Below are positions 1-7,588 of a stretch of 64,000 nt of DNA, piece by piece. Position numbers and translations under genes: made by a program. Position 1 is the first letter of the stretch. Each line of letters starts with the position of its first letter. The notes below the pieces were generated by a model. It did not search any database. It had not been told where the DNA came from and was given only the letters and a program-made list of their open reading frames with translations. The stretch comes from Phocaeicola massiliensis B84634 = Timone 84634 = DSM 17679 = JCM 13223 (GTDB taxonomy: Bacteria > Bacteroidota > Bacteroidia > Bacteroidales > Bacteroidaceae), in NCBI RefSeq assembly GCF_000382445.1, contig NZ_KB905472.1, forward strand, positions 2,494,602 to 2,558,601. The letters run 5' to 3'.

Positions 1-402
1 CAGTTTGTACAATGGATATTGAAAATAAAGAGTAATATTGACTCAGGAACTTTCCGCCCCATGCAACTGGCCGCCGCACAAGCTTACAACAACAGTGTGG
101 AATGGCACGAAGAAGCGAACGTCAATGTATATAGCCGTCGCCGCCAACTGGCAGAAGAGATTATGAAAGTACTCGGTTGTAGCTTTGATCCCAATCAGGT
201 AGGTATGTTCCTTTGGGGACGCATTCCCGAATCTTACAATGATGTAGAAGAACTGACCGAAAAAGTGTTGCACGAAGCACGTGTGTTCATCACTCCGGGC
301 TTCATCTTCGGCAGCAACGGCAAACGCTATATCCGCATCTCCCTCTGTGCCAAGGAGGATAAACTGGCAGAAGCACTGGAAAGAATTAAAAAGATAATGT
401 AA
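1..402 (+). CDS. Class I/II aminotransferase, C-terminal part
   Basis: This is the last 133 residues of a PLP-dependent fold-type I aminotransferase; the reading frame is open to the left edge, so the start and the PLP lysine lie outside the window. The C-terminal small domain is visible, including the segment YIRISLCA near residue 110, whose arginine sits where this family binds the substrate carboxylate. The stop is 19 bp before the DAHP synthase gene and all three genes point the same way. In Bacteroides this position, between prephenate dehydratase and DAHP synthase, is normally held by an aspartate- or aromatic-type aminotransferase. The exact substrate cannot be told from the fragment. 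Confidence 0.85.
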   Translation, partial: QFVQWILKIKSNIDSGTFRPMQLAAAQAYNNSVEWHEEANVNVYSRRRQLAEEIMKVLGCSFDPNQVGMFLWGRIPESYNDVEELTEKVLHEARVFITPGFIFGSNGKRYIRISLCAKEDKLAEALERIKKIM

Positions 403-421
403 TAAAAAACAAGATAGATTT

Positions 422-1489
422 ATGGAATTAGATTTAAAACCCATCGAACTGGCGGGAATTGAAAAGAAACGCCCGATGATTATCGCCGGCCCATGTAGTG
501 CCGAAACCGAAGAACAAGTAATGGATACAGCCACTATGCTGGCCAATAAAGGCATTAAGATTTTCCGTGCCGGCATCTGGAAACCGCGTACCAAACCGGG
601 AGGTTTCGAAGGCATCGGTGTAGATGGCCTGGCATGGCTGAAACGTGTGAAACAGGAAACCGGTATGTATGTTGCCACCGAAGTGGCTACTGCCAAACAC
701 GTTTACGAATGTTTAAAGGCAGGTATTGATGTGCTTTGGATTGGCGCACGCACCACTGCCAACCCGTTTGCCGTGCAGGAAATCGCTGACGCTCTGAAAG
801 GTGTGGATATTCCTATATTGATTAAAAACCCTGTCAACCCTGACCTTGAATTGTGGATTGGAGCTTTCGAGCGCATCAACAATGCAGGTTTGAAGCAACT
901 GGGTGCTATCCATCGCGGATTCTCTTCTTATGATAAAAAGATTTACCGTAACCTACCCCAATGGCATATCCCTATCGAATTGCGCCGCCGCATTCCCGAA
1001 CTGCCTATTTTCTGTGACCCCAGCCATATCGGTGGCAAACGCGAGTTGGTAGCTCCCCTCTGCCAGCAGGCGATGGATTTAGGTTTTGACGGTTTAATCG
1101 TAGAATCACACTGCAATCCCGACTGTGCATGGAGCGATGCCGCCCAACAAGTCACTCCCGATGTGCTGGACTACATCCTGAATCTGTTGGTCATCCGCAA
1201 AGAAACCCAAACAACTGAAAATCTGGGTGAACTGCGTAACCAAATCGATGATTGCGACAATGAGATTATCGAGGTATTGGCAAAACGTATGCGTGTCTGC
1301 CGTGAAATCGGTACATTCAAGAAAGAACATGATATGACCATTCTACAGACAGGTCGTTACAATGAGATTCTGGACAAGCGCGGTGCACAAGGTTCATTGT
1401 GCGGCATGGATTCAGAATTCATTAAAAAAGTATTCGAAGCCATCCATGAAGAAAGCGTAAGGCAACAAATGGAAATCATAAATAAGTAA
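422..1489 (+). CDS. aroF: Bifunctional DAHP synthase / chorismate mutase
   Basis: This 355-residue enzyme joins the first step of the shikimate pathway (phosphoenolpyruvate plus erythrose 4-phosphate to DAHP) to chorismate mutase (chorismate to prephenate). Residues about 20-255 are a type I-beta DAHP synthase barrel: GPCSAE at 23-28 carries the metal-ligand cysteine, and WKPRTKPGG follows near residue 53. Residues about 265-350 are an AroQ-type helical chorismate mutase (LRNQIDDCDNEIIEVLAKRM and a downstream IGTFKK). The mutase is at the C-terminus, as in other Bacteroidales and opposite to Bacillus. It lies 4 bp before tyrA, so the three genes form one operon. The symbol follows common usage; aroA(G) is also used for this type. 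Confidence 0.93.
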   Translation: MELDLKPIELAGIEKKRPMIIAGPCSAETEEQVMDTATMLANKGIKIFRAGIWKPRTKPGGFEGIGVDGLAWLKRVKQETGMYVATEVATAKHVYECLKAGIDVLWIGARTTANPFAVQEIADALKGVDIPILIKNPVNPDLELWIGAFERINNAGLKQLGAIHRGFSSYDKKIYRNLPQWHIPIELRRRIPELPIFCDPSHIGGKRELVAPLCQQAMDLGFDGLIVESHCNPDCAWSDAAQQVTPDVLDYILNLLVIRKETQTTENLGELRNQIDDCDNEIIEVLAKRMRVCREIGTFKKEHDMTILQTGRYNEILDKRGAQGSLCGMDSEFIKKVFEAIHEESVRQQMEIINK

Positions 1490-1493
1490 ACCG

Positions 1494-2267
1494 ATGAGAA
1501 TATTAATTTTAGGAGCCGGTAAAATGGGCTCCTTCTTTACCGATGTATTGAGCTTCCAGCACGAAACCGCTGTATTTGATGTAGACCCGAAACGCCTTCG
1601 TTTCGTTTACAACACCTACCGATATACCACACTCGAAGAGATTGAAGAATTCAAGCCCGAACTGGTTATCAATGCGGCAACCGTGAAATATACGCTGGAT
1701 GCTTTTCACCAAGTATTGCCCGCTCTCCCCAAGGATTGCATCATCAGCGATATTGCCTCGGTAAAGACCGGACTGAAAGAGTTTTATGACCAATGCGGAT
1801 TCCGTTATGTATCTACCCATCCCATGTTCGGTCCCACATTTGCCAACCTTGACAAACTGAGCACCGAAAATGCCATCATCATCAGCGAAGGCGACCATCT
1901 GGGTAAAATCTTCTTCAAGGACTTATACCAAAACCTTGGTCTGAACATCTTTGAATATACCTTTGAAGAGCACGATGAGACAGTGGCCTATTCGCTGTCC
2001 ATCCCTTTTGTCTCCACTTTCGTTTTTGCGGCAGTGATGAAGCATCAGGACGCTCCCGGTACTACTTTCAAACGTCACATGAAGATAGCCAAAGGAGTAT
2101 TGAACGAAGACGACTACCTGTTGCAGGAAATTTTATTCAATCCCCGCACCCCTGCACAGGTAGAAGGTATCCGTACAGAATTAAATGAGCTGTTGGATAT
2201 CATCAACAAGAAAGATGCTGCGGGGATGCGTGCCTATCTTAGCAAGATTCGAGAAAAGATTAAATAA
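1494..2267 (+). CDS. tyrA: Prephenate dehydrogenase
   Basis: A 257-residue NAD(P)-dependent dehydrogenase that turns prephenate into 4-hydroxyphenylpyruvate for tyrosine synthesis. The N-terminal Rossmann fold shows GAGKMG at residues 7-12, and STHPMFGP near residue 108 carries the histidine typical of the prephenate-binding active site. The helical C-terminal half is present, but there is no ACT domain, so it is the short form of the family and tyrosine feedback through an ACT domain is not expected. It starts 4 bp after the DAHP synthase/chorismate mutase gene that makes its substrate. A terminator follows at once. Confidence 0.93.
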   Translation: MRILILGAGKMGSFFTDVLSFQHETAVFDVDPKRLRFVYNTYRYTTLEEIEEFKPELVINAATVKYTLDAFHQVLPALPKDCIISDIASVKTGLKEFYDQCGFRYVSTHPMFGPTFANLDKLSTENAIIISEGDHLGKIFFKDLYQNLGLNIFEYTFEEHDETVAYSLSIPFVSTFVFAAVMKHQDAPGTTFKRHMKIAKGVLNEDDYLLQEILFNPRTPAQVEGIRTELNELLDIINKKDAAGMRAYLSKIREKIK

Positions 2268-2287
2268 CGCATCGGTATAACATAGAA

Positions 2288-2331
2288 GAGGATGTCAAAG
2301 CTTCAACAAGACTTTTGGCATCCTCTTTTTT
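2288..2331 (+). terminator. Intrinsic terminator after tyrA
   Basis: A 13-14 bp stem (GAGGATG..AAAG with CTTTTGGCATCCTC) closes a loop of about 11 bases and is followed directly by a T run on the plus strand. It sits 20 bp after the tyrA stop and just before the convergent membrane-protein gene, ending the aromatic operon. Confidence 0.85.
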
Positions 2332-2334
2332 ATT

Positions 2335-2925
2335 TCATCCGTAAAGATGGCTTATCAACATGCGGCACAACACGTCACCGCCCAAGATGCCGACAAGTAC
2401 CACTGCCCACAAATGCCACCCCTTCAGGTTGCACGACACTTTCAGAGCATTGAACAACCACACAAGGGTGAGCAACAGAAACGGAATGCCCAACAACGAC
2501 AGAATCACAGCCGGCAAGATAAAAGACTGTGCCAATAGTTCCTGAGGAGACATACTCATATCCATGTTTGCCATCATCTGCATGGGAGGCGTCAGATAGA
2601 TTAAAGTCATGCCGAGCAAAGGCAGCTCTGCAAACAATACGGTTCCCAACACATCGATTGCCCGAATGCGGGAGTGCGAGAATACCTTGCCGCCCAAATA
2701 AAACAACAAAGCAGGTATCAGCCACACAATCAGATGCTCTGCTGCATAGCACCACCACGCAGGATTGGACGCCGGACCGAAATGAAGCAACCCATGATAA
2801 TGATAGCCGGCATAATAACATATCACAGTAGAAACCAGCAATCCCAACGCTCCCCATGCCAATGCCCGCGCACCGGCAATCTGTATAAACGGATTCACCG
2901 CTTTGTCTATCATCTTATTTCCCAT
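2335..2925 (-). CDS. Five-helix integral membrane protein, possibly Yip1-like
   Basis: A 196-residue protein made almost entirely of hydrophobic segments, at about residues 20-42, 60-80, 90-114, 130-158 and 170-190, with short polar links. The loop between helices 3 and 4 is unusually methionine-rich (MQMMANMDMSMS). Layout and size recall Yip1-domain proteins, but no diagnostic motif is visible and the assignment is tentative. Its start codon shares one base with the stop of the upstream zinc-ribbon gene (TAATG), so the two are translationally coupled, and it is the last gene of a three-gene operon with the hydrolase. Confidence 0.75.
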   Translation of the reverse strand: MGNKMIDKAVNPFIQIAGARALAWGALGLLVSTVICYYAGYHYHGLLHFGPASNPAWWCYAAEHLIVWLIPALLFYLGGKVFSHSRIRAIDVLGTVLFAELPLLGMTLIYLTPPMQMMANMDMSMSPQELLAQSFILPAVILSLLGIPFLLLTLVWLFNALKVSCNLKGWHLWAVVLVGILGGDVLCRMLISHLYG

Positions 2926-3206
2926 TACTCATTCATTTTAGAAAGTTTATCAATTAAATCGTCCAAGATATTTCTCACCGTAGGATAACTGACACCCATA
3001 CTTTTCGCCATGTCCTTCAAGCTTCCGCTCGATTTGACAAAAGCAAGAATAAACTGCTGCTCTTTATCCGAAAGCCGTGCCAGCACAGGCAGTTCAAAAT
3101 CCCCGCACACCTCCGTGCGGCACTCTTCGCAGAAAAGCCTGCCCACCCTCAACGGTGCATCACACGCAGGGCATTGCAACGGCAAACGTTTCTTTATTTC
3201 TCCCAT
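2925..3206 (-). CDS. DUF2089-type zinc-ribbon / HTH protein
   Basis: A 93-residue protein with two parts. Residues 12-29 hold a CPAC...CEEC pair, a likely zinc ribbon. Residues about 45-88 form a helix-turn-helix resembling the sigma-70 region 4 fold (LSDKEQQFILAF, then SLKDMAKSMGVSYPTVRNIL). This is the arrangement of the DUF2089 family, thought to act as small transcription regulators. It sits between the hydrolase (1 bp gap) and the membrane protein (1 bp overlap). It may regulate its own operon, which is inference from position only. Confidence 0.85.
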   Translation of the reverse strand: MGEIKKRLPLQCPACDAPLRVGRLFCEECRTEVCGDFELPVLARLSDKEQQFILAFVKSSGSLKDMAKSMGVSYPTVRNILDDLIDKLSKMNE

Positions 3207-3207
3207 A

Positions 3208-4179
3208 TCATTTCAGTTTTTCCACAAATGTACTGACAGAAGCTATCAAAGTACTGTTCACCGGCAGAGAAGGATTCCCGTAAGTAAGCATCTGCTGCTG
3301 TACGGTCTTTGATTCACAATCTTTCAGCACATGGTTCATCTTATCAATCAAAAGCAGTTCGGCAGTCGGGCAACCCTTCTTCAGAAATTCGGCATCCTCC
3401 ACCGATACCTGAATATCATTTTTACCCTGAACAATGAGGACCGGCACTTTGACGGAAGCAATCACCGTCCGGGGATTATACTTGAACCAGGAAATCATGT
3501 AAGGCTGGACAGAAGCCCGATACAATGATTGCAGATAAGCCGGCACGTCACTCACTTCCTTGCCGTTTTTCAAGGACTCGTTAATGGATGCCACCTCCTT
3601 CCGCACCGCTTCCGGATTCTGTTGAGCAGCCACTTGCGCCTCTATAATCTCGTAGGCAGGACGACCCGCACCGGCAATCGAGATATAGCCTTTCACCTTC
3701 GGCCGGTTCTGACAGGCCAGCATTCCAATCAGCGCCCCTTCGCTATGTCCTGCCACCGTGATTGTTGTAAAACGTTTCTCTTTCGCCAGGTAATCAATCC
3801 AGCCCGTCACATCATTCACATAATCTTCAAAACAAAGTTTCGCTTCCTCCTTACCGGCCGATGCACTGGTTCCTATCCCCCGCTTGTCAAAGCGCAAGGA
3901 AGCGATGCCGTTTGCCGCCAAGCCTTCCGCCAGAAACTTCAACGAATTATTTCTCAAATTGCCAATGGCTGAATTACCATCCATATCCGTAGGTCCGGAG
4001 CCGGCTATAATAAGCACCACCGGACAGGTCTTCACTCCACCGGGCAAAAGCAGTTTTCCTTTGATTTGTCCTTCCTTGGTGTTCAGCACCACATTTTCTT
4101 CCAAAGGAAGTACCTGTGCCCGACAACAAAGACCGCACAGGAAAAATAAACCGGTTAAAATAAAATTCAAATGTTTCAT
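3208..4179 (-). CDS. Secreted alpha/beta hydrolase
   Basis: A 323-residue serine hydrolase with an N-terminal signal peptide (about residues 1-21, ending CCRAQ), so it probably acts in the periplasm. The nucleophile motif GHSEG lies near residue 144, an oxyanion-type motif GSGPTDMDGNS near 60, the acidic residue in GKNDIQV near 253 and the catalytic histidine in MNHVLK near 283. The substrate is unknown; esterase or acyl-peptide hydrolase-like activity would fit. It is the promoter-proximal gene of the operon with the DUF2089 and membrane proteins, 24 bp or so after the predicted transcription start. Confidence 0.85.
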   Translation of the reverse strand: MKHLNFILTGLFFLCGLCCRAQVLPLEENVVLNTKEGQIKGKLLLPGGVKTCPVVLIIAGSGPTDMDGNSAIGNLRNNSLKFLAEGLAANGIASLRFDKRGIGTSASAGKEEAKLCFEDYVNDVTGWIDYLAKEKRFTTITVAGHSEGALIGMLACQNRPKVKGYISIAGAGRPAYEIIEAQVAAQQNPEAVRKEVASINESLKNGKEVSDVPAYLQSLYRASVQPYMISWFKYNPRTVIASVKVPVLIVQGKNDIQVSVEDAEFLKKGCPTAELLLIDKMNHVLKDCESKTVQQQMLTYGNPSLPVNSTLIASVSTFVEKLK

Positions 4180-4209
4180 CTATTACATATTTTAAGATTA
4201 TTCACTTGA

Positions 4210-4240
4210 CAAATATAGTGATTATATTGAATAAAACAAA
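4210..4240 (-). promoter_or_regulatory. Bacteroides-type promoter for the hydrolase operon
   Basis: Read on the minus strand, TTTG (4240-4237), a 19-base spacer and TATATTTG (4217-4210) match the Bacteroides primary sigma consensus TTTG-N19-TAnnTTTG exactly. Transcription should start near 4203, about 24 bases before the hydrolase ATG. The rest of the 310-base divergent gap (4180-4490) is A+T-rich and shows nothing else that I recognise. Confidence 0.85.
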
Positions 4241-4490
4241 TCATTCTTTGAATATTATTTAGTACTACTTTAATTATATTCAAATAAATCTGATTTTATC
4301 TTCGGCATAAACAAAAAGTAAAATCTGCTCGGACAACCTGTCACGACAAGTATTCTTAGCGTTTCAGCCGGATTAAAACAACGAAGATATTTTAATATCC
4401 CGAACAAGGACTTATTATTAGACTGACCAAAATTTGTATATATCCCATTTTATTGCGAATATTGCAACCGCAAAAGAACTCGATAAAACT

Positions 4491-5510
4491 ATGATTACAC
4501 CCCGAAAGACTCGCATACCCTATTTGGATTTCTTGAAATTCTTCGCCATCGCCAGTGTATTGCTGGGGCACTCTGTGGAACAAACCACCGGAAATGATTT
4601 TTGGGACAACCCCATCTGGAGTTTCATTTACACCTATCACATGCCCTTGTTCATGCTGCTGTGCGGGTACTTCTTCGGCTCCTCGCTCAACCTATCTTTC
4701 GGTGAGCTGGTGAAGAAAAAGTTTGTCCAACTGGTCATCCCCTCCCTTTCCGCTTTCGCCATTATGTATGCGTTTGTCATGCTCACCGGATACAATCCTT
4801 GTCCCGAGCTGATGGACTTCAGTTGGTTCGGGTTCTTCAATGCGGTATGGTTCCTGAAGTGCGTCTTCTTCTGCTACCTCATCGGATACATCGCCCTCAA
4901 ATCCTTGCGTAGTTTTTGGGCGGCAGCCTTGGTTTCCATTGTCCTCTTCACCATCCTGCCCATCGGCAATGTAGATAATATCAACTTCATGTTGCCCATG
5001 TTCTGGCTCGGCTACTTCTGTCAGAAAGAACAAGAGGTGATTGACCGGCATCGTCGCCGGCTACTGATTGCAAGCCTCGTCGCCTTTGCCGCCCTGCTTC
5101 CTTTCTGGTCAGGCAGGCTCACCGTGTATATGGTCCCCATCCAAGTGGTGGACTGGACCAACGGCACCGTGGACTGGACGAACTTAAATATCACCGTCTA
5201 CCGCATGGTTATCGGCATAGTGGGTAGCATGGTCTTCTTTTTATCGGCGCCGTGGGTGTATGGCAAGATAGAACACAGGCGCCTCACCCCTACATTAAAC
5301 AACTTGGGAAAATGCACTTTGGGAATCTACTGGACACAAACCTTCCTGCTGGAGTGCACGCTGCACGGACTGGGCTTCTACGTCGGCACCGCCGGAAGCT
5401 TTATTGTAGGTCCCGTGGTGGCGACAATAGAACTGATTCTTTGTTATCAAGTAGTTTTGCTGCTGAAAAAGCACCGCTACACCCGACTGCTCTTGCTGGG
5501 AGAGAAATAA
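4491..5510 (+). CDS. Acyltransferase-3 family membrane protein
   Basis: A 339-residue protein with about ten transmembrane helices. The N-terminal motif RIPYLDFLKFFAIASVLLGH carries the histidine that opens acyltransferase-3 (OafA/WecH-type) proteins, which move acetyl, succinyl or other acyl groups onto envelope sugars. I chose the ATG at 4491, because upstream in-frame TTG codons lie in a non-conserved A+T-rich stretch. Neighbours do not reveal the acceptor: it lies alone between the hydrolase operon and the B12 locus. A surface polysaccharide modification role is family knowledge, not shown here. Confidence 0.85.
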   Translation: MITPRKTRIPYLDFLKFFAIASVLLGHSVEQTTGNDFWDNPIWSFIYTYHMPLFMLLCGYFFGSSLNLSFGELVKKKFVQLVIPSLSAFAIMYAFVMLTGYNPCPELMDFSWFGFFNAVWFLKCVFFCYLIGYIALKSLRSFWAAALVSIVLFTILPIGNVDNINFMLPMFWLGYFCQKEQEVIDRHRRRLLIASLVAFAALLPFWSGRLTVYMVPIQVVDWTNGTVDWTNLNITVYRMVIGIVGSMVFFLSAPWVYGKIEHRRLTPTLNNLGKCTLGIYWTQTFLLECTLHGLGFYVGTAGSFIVGPVVATIELILCYQVVLLLKKHRYTRLLLLGEK

Positions 5511-5560
5511 ACCTGCAACGGATTAATTCATAAGAGAAAGTAAATTTTCATCATTTTCCT

Positions 5561-5590
5561 TTTCTTATTCATCCAAACAAACTATCTTTG
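5561..5590 (+). promoter_or_regulatory. Probable promoter of the cobalamin riboswitch transcript
   Basis: TATCTTTG at 5583-5590 fits the Bacteroides -7 element. The upstream half is weaker: TTTC at 5561 with an 18-base spacer. Transcription would start near 5596, just before the first bases of the cobalamin aptamer, which supports the placement. Confidence 0.6.
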
Positions 5591-5599
5591 TCACGTTTT

Positions 5600-5830
5600 G
5601 TTCCGCACACCTCCGACAGATGCGAGGAAGCGGATGAAAAGGGAATCAGGTGCAAGTCCTGAACAGTCCCGCTGCTGTAAGCTCCATCTACCTATAAGGG
5701 ATAGGTTTACTTATCACTCACGCCACTGCCTGTATATATAATAAGGTGGGAAGGCAAGTAAACAGGAGTAAGTCAGAAGACCTGCAAAACGTAAAGTCAT
5801 ACTTTAAACTTTCGAGGAAAGAGTTTAAAG
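5600..5830 (+). promoter_or_regulatory. Cobalamin (B12) riboswitch with candidate expression platform
   Basis: The leader carries the conserved cobalamin aptamer blocks in order: GGGAATCAGGTGCAAGTCC from 5641, then CAGTCCCGCTGCTGTAAGC from 5664, GCCACTG at 5722, GGGAAGGC at 5748, and the B12 box AGTCAGAAGACCTGC at 5771-5785. Downstream, two hairpins compete for the same bases: TAAAGT-CAT-ACTTTA (5792-5806) and CTTTAAACT paired with AGTTTAAAG (5802-5810 with 5822-5830). Their mutual exclusion is a plausible switch, but no T run follows the second stem, so the mechanism is open. The leader runs 137 more bases, with no further recognised element, to the MACPF gene. It should lower expression of the B12 uptake genes when cobalamin is plentiful. 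Confidence 0.95.
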
Positions 5831-5966
5831 AGTTAAAAATAAAATACTCACTCATTGTTTTGAGCAAAAGGTAACAAATTAGCTAGGGTTAATTATATCT
5901 TTTTGATTATGTTGGGTATTCGATTTAAAAAAGCAGATTTATTATTTACATAAAGAATAAAACATA

Positions 5967-7577
5967 ATGAAGAAAGTAAACTTATTATTTCTTTGCATGA
6001 TAGCCTTTATATCATGTAATGAAGAGCAAGACCTAGACCTAAGTGTTAATCAAAACGATGCTGGTAAAGAGATCGTATTAAAAGAACGAGATAGTCGCTA
6101 TCCGTTAATATTATCTCAGAGAAAGACGAAACCAAGAAATACCAAATCTATACCGACACTATCCTTCAGTGATTATTTAGGTAGATCTTTCACTTGCAGT
6201 CATTTCCCATTAGGGGACCCTGAAGATATTAAAATTCAAGTCATTAATACAGAAAAGCTAATGAGAGATTATCCTAGCTATTTTTGGAAAAATGAAATAG
6301 GAAAAGGTGAAGCACAAAGTTTTGCATACACTGGTTTTGATAGATATACAGAAAACTCAAGTACTACAAAAAAAATAAACAATGCTGGCTTCACCTTAAA
6401 TTTGGGTTTATTCTCTTTAGGTGCACATAAGACAATGACAGAAGTATTCACAACCTCCAAAGTGGAAGAAAGCAAAAGAATATTTGGAGAATTGAATATC
6501 CAAATCAGAGATGCATCCTATTATATGCAAACAAGTTCTAATATTATCAAGAAAATAAAATTGGATTATTTGACAGAGGACTTCAAGGAAGAACTTTATA
6601 ATCTTACCCCAAGTGAATTTTTCAATAACTATGGAGGCTTTGTTTTATCAAGTTTCATCACTGGAGGACGTGCGACAGCACTTTATACCGGAATCTATCG
6701 AAACAATGAATCTACCGAAACGAAAGAAAAGAATATGAACACAGATATATCTGCATCTTATGGGTTTAAGTTCCAGAAAGATAAAGACGGTAATGTATCT
6801 GCTGAGGGAGGTATTGGTAAAGACTACAGCCATGCTACTACATCAACAAATAAAATAGAAGCAATGGAAACTTCAGTAAAAACAATAGGAGGATCTCCTT
6901 TCTTCTCTAATTTCTCAATACCAACAAAAGTCGATAATGCAGATATAAATCTTTCTCAATGGGTTAGCTCTTTGAATGATAAAAACACACATAAAATCAT
7001 TGATATAGCAGATGAAGGTTTAATTCCTATAACAGAGTTTATGTTAGAAGAGAATATGAAAAAGGATTTTAAATATTTCATAGAAAATGGAGTTCCTTCC
7101 ATAACACAAATACGAGAACCATATTTGGAAATCAATCGTGCTATTTTAAGTGGTACTTTGCTTTCACAGGTAACAACAACATTAGTCACTCGATTTAATC
7201 AACGAATTAGAATAAAATGGCATATGGGAAATCCACATGACACTCACCCCGAATATATAAAAAACGAGGCAAAAAGATTAAGTAAAATATATGGGCTAAA
7301 GATTATCCAAATAATTAATCCAGAAAGTTTAGATATTTTCGCTAATGATAAATATACTAATATAAAAGACCTAGATGAAACAAAAATGAAGAAATTCGTA
7401 GATACTAAGCATAACACAACTTACTTGCTATACTCAGAAGGAGAGAAAAAATATGCTTATGCTATTCATTATGATTATTTATTAGACACTTATGCTATCA
7501 GAGATTTTGTCAACAGTCTTCCAACCATACAAATTGACCCACAAGATTTATTTAATTATACCATTATAGCTTTATAA
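5967..7577 (+). CDS. MACPF-domain surface lipoprotein in the B12 locus
   Basis: A 536-residue lipoprotein: signal peptide with lipobox AFISC, cysteine 17, followed by NEEQD, an acidic start of the kind that sends Bacteroides lipoproteins to the cell surface. Near residues 217-235 the segment NNYGGFVLSSFITGG matches the core MACPF/CDC signature Y-G-x-x-[FHV]...GG, with the usual TH replaced by GF. Flanking regions rich in S/T/G/K would correspond to the membrane-inserting helical clusters. MACPF proteins form pores or serve in adhesion; Bacteroidales secreted antimicrobial proteins (BSAPs) belong here. It is the first gene after the cobalamin riboswitch and 11 bp before btuB. Its DNA is visibly more A+T-rich than btuFCD. 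Function unknown: toxin, or B12-capture accessory. Confidence 0.75.
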   Translation: MKKVNLLFLCMIAFISCNEEQDLDLSVNQNDAGKEIVLKERDSRYPLILSQRKTKPRNTKSIPTLSFSDYLGRSFTCSHFPLGDPEDIKIQVINTEKLMRDYPSYFWKNEIGKGEAQSFAYTGFDRYTENSSTTKKINNAGFTLNLGLFSLGAHKTMTEVFTTSKVEESKRIFGELNIQIRDASYYMQTSSNIIKKIKLDYLTEDFKEELYNLTPSEFFNNYGGFVLSSFITGGRATALYTGIYRNNESTETKEKNMNTDISASYGFKFQKDKDGNVSAEGGIGKDYSHATTSTNKIEAMETSVKTIGGSPFFSNFSIPTKVDNADINLSQWVSSLNDKNTHKIIDIADEGLIPITEFMLEENMKKDFKYFIENGVPSITQIREPYLEINRAILSGTLLSQVTTTLVTRFNQRIRIKWHMGNPHDTHPEYIKNEAKRLSKIYGLKIIQIINPESLDIFANDKYTNIKDLDETKMKKFVDTKHNTTYLLYSEGEKKYAYAIHYDYLLDTYAIRDFVNSLPTIQIDPQDLFNYTIIAL

Positions 7578-7588
7578 AAATAGATAAG

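Noticed and set aside
4434..4490. TTG start of the acyltransferase at 4434
   Set aside because: The extra residues precede the conserved first helix and look like leader sequence; ATG 4491 is better.
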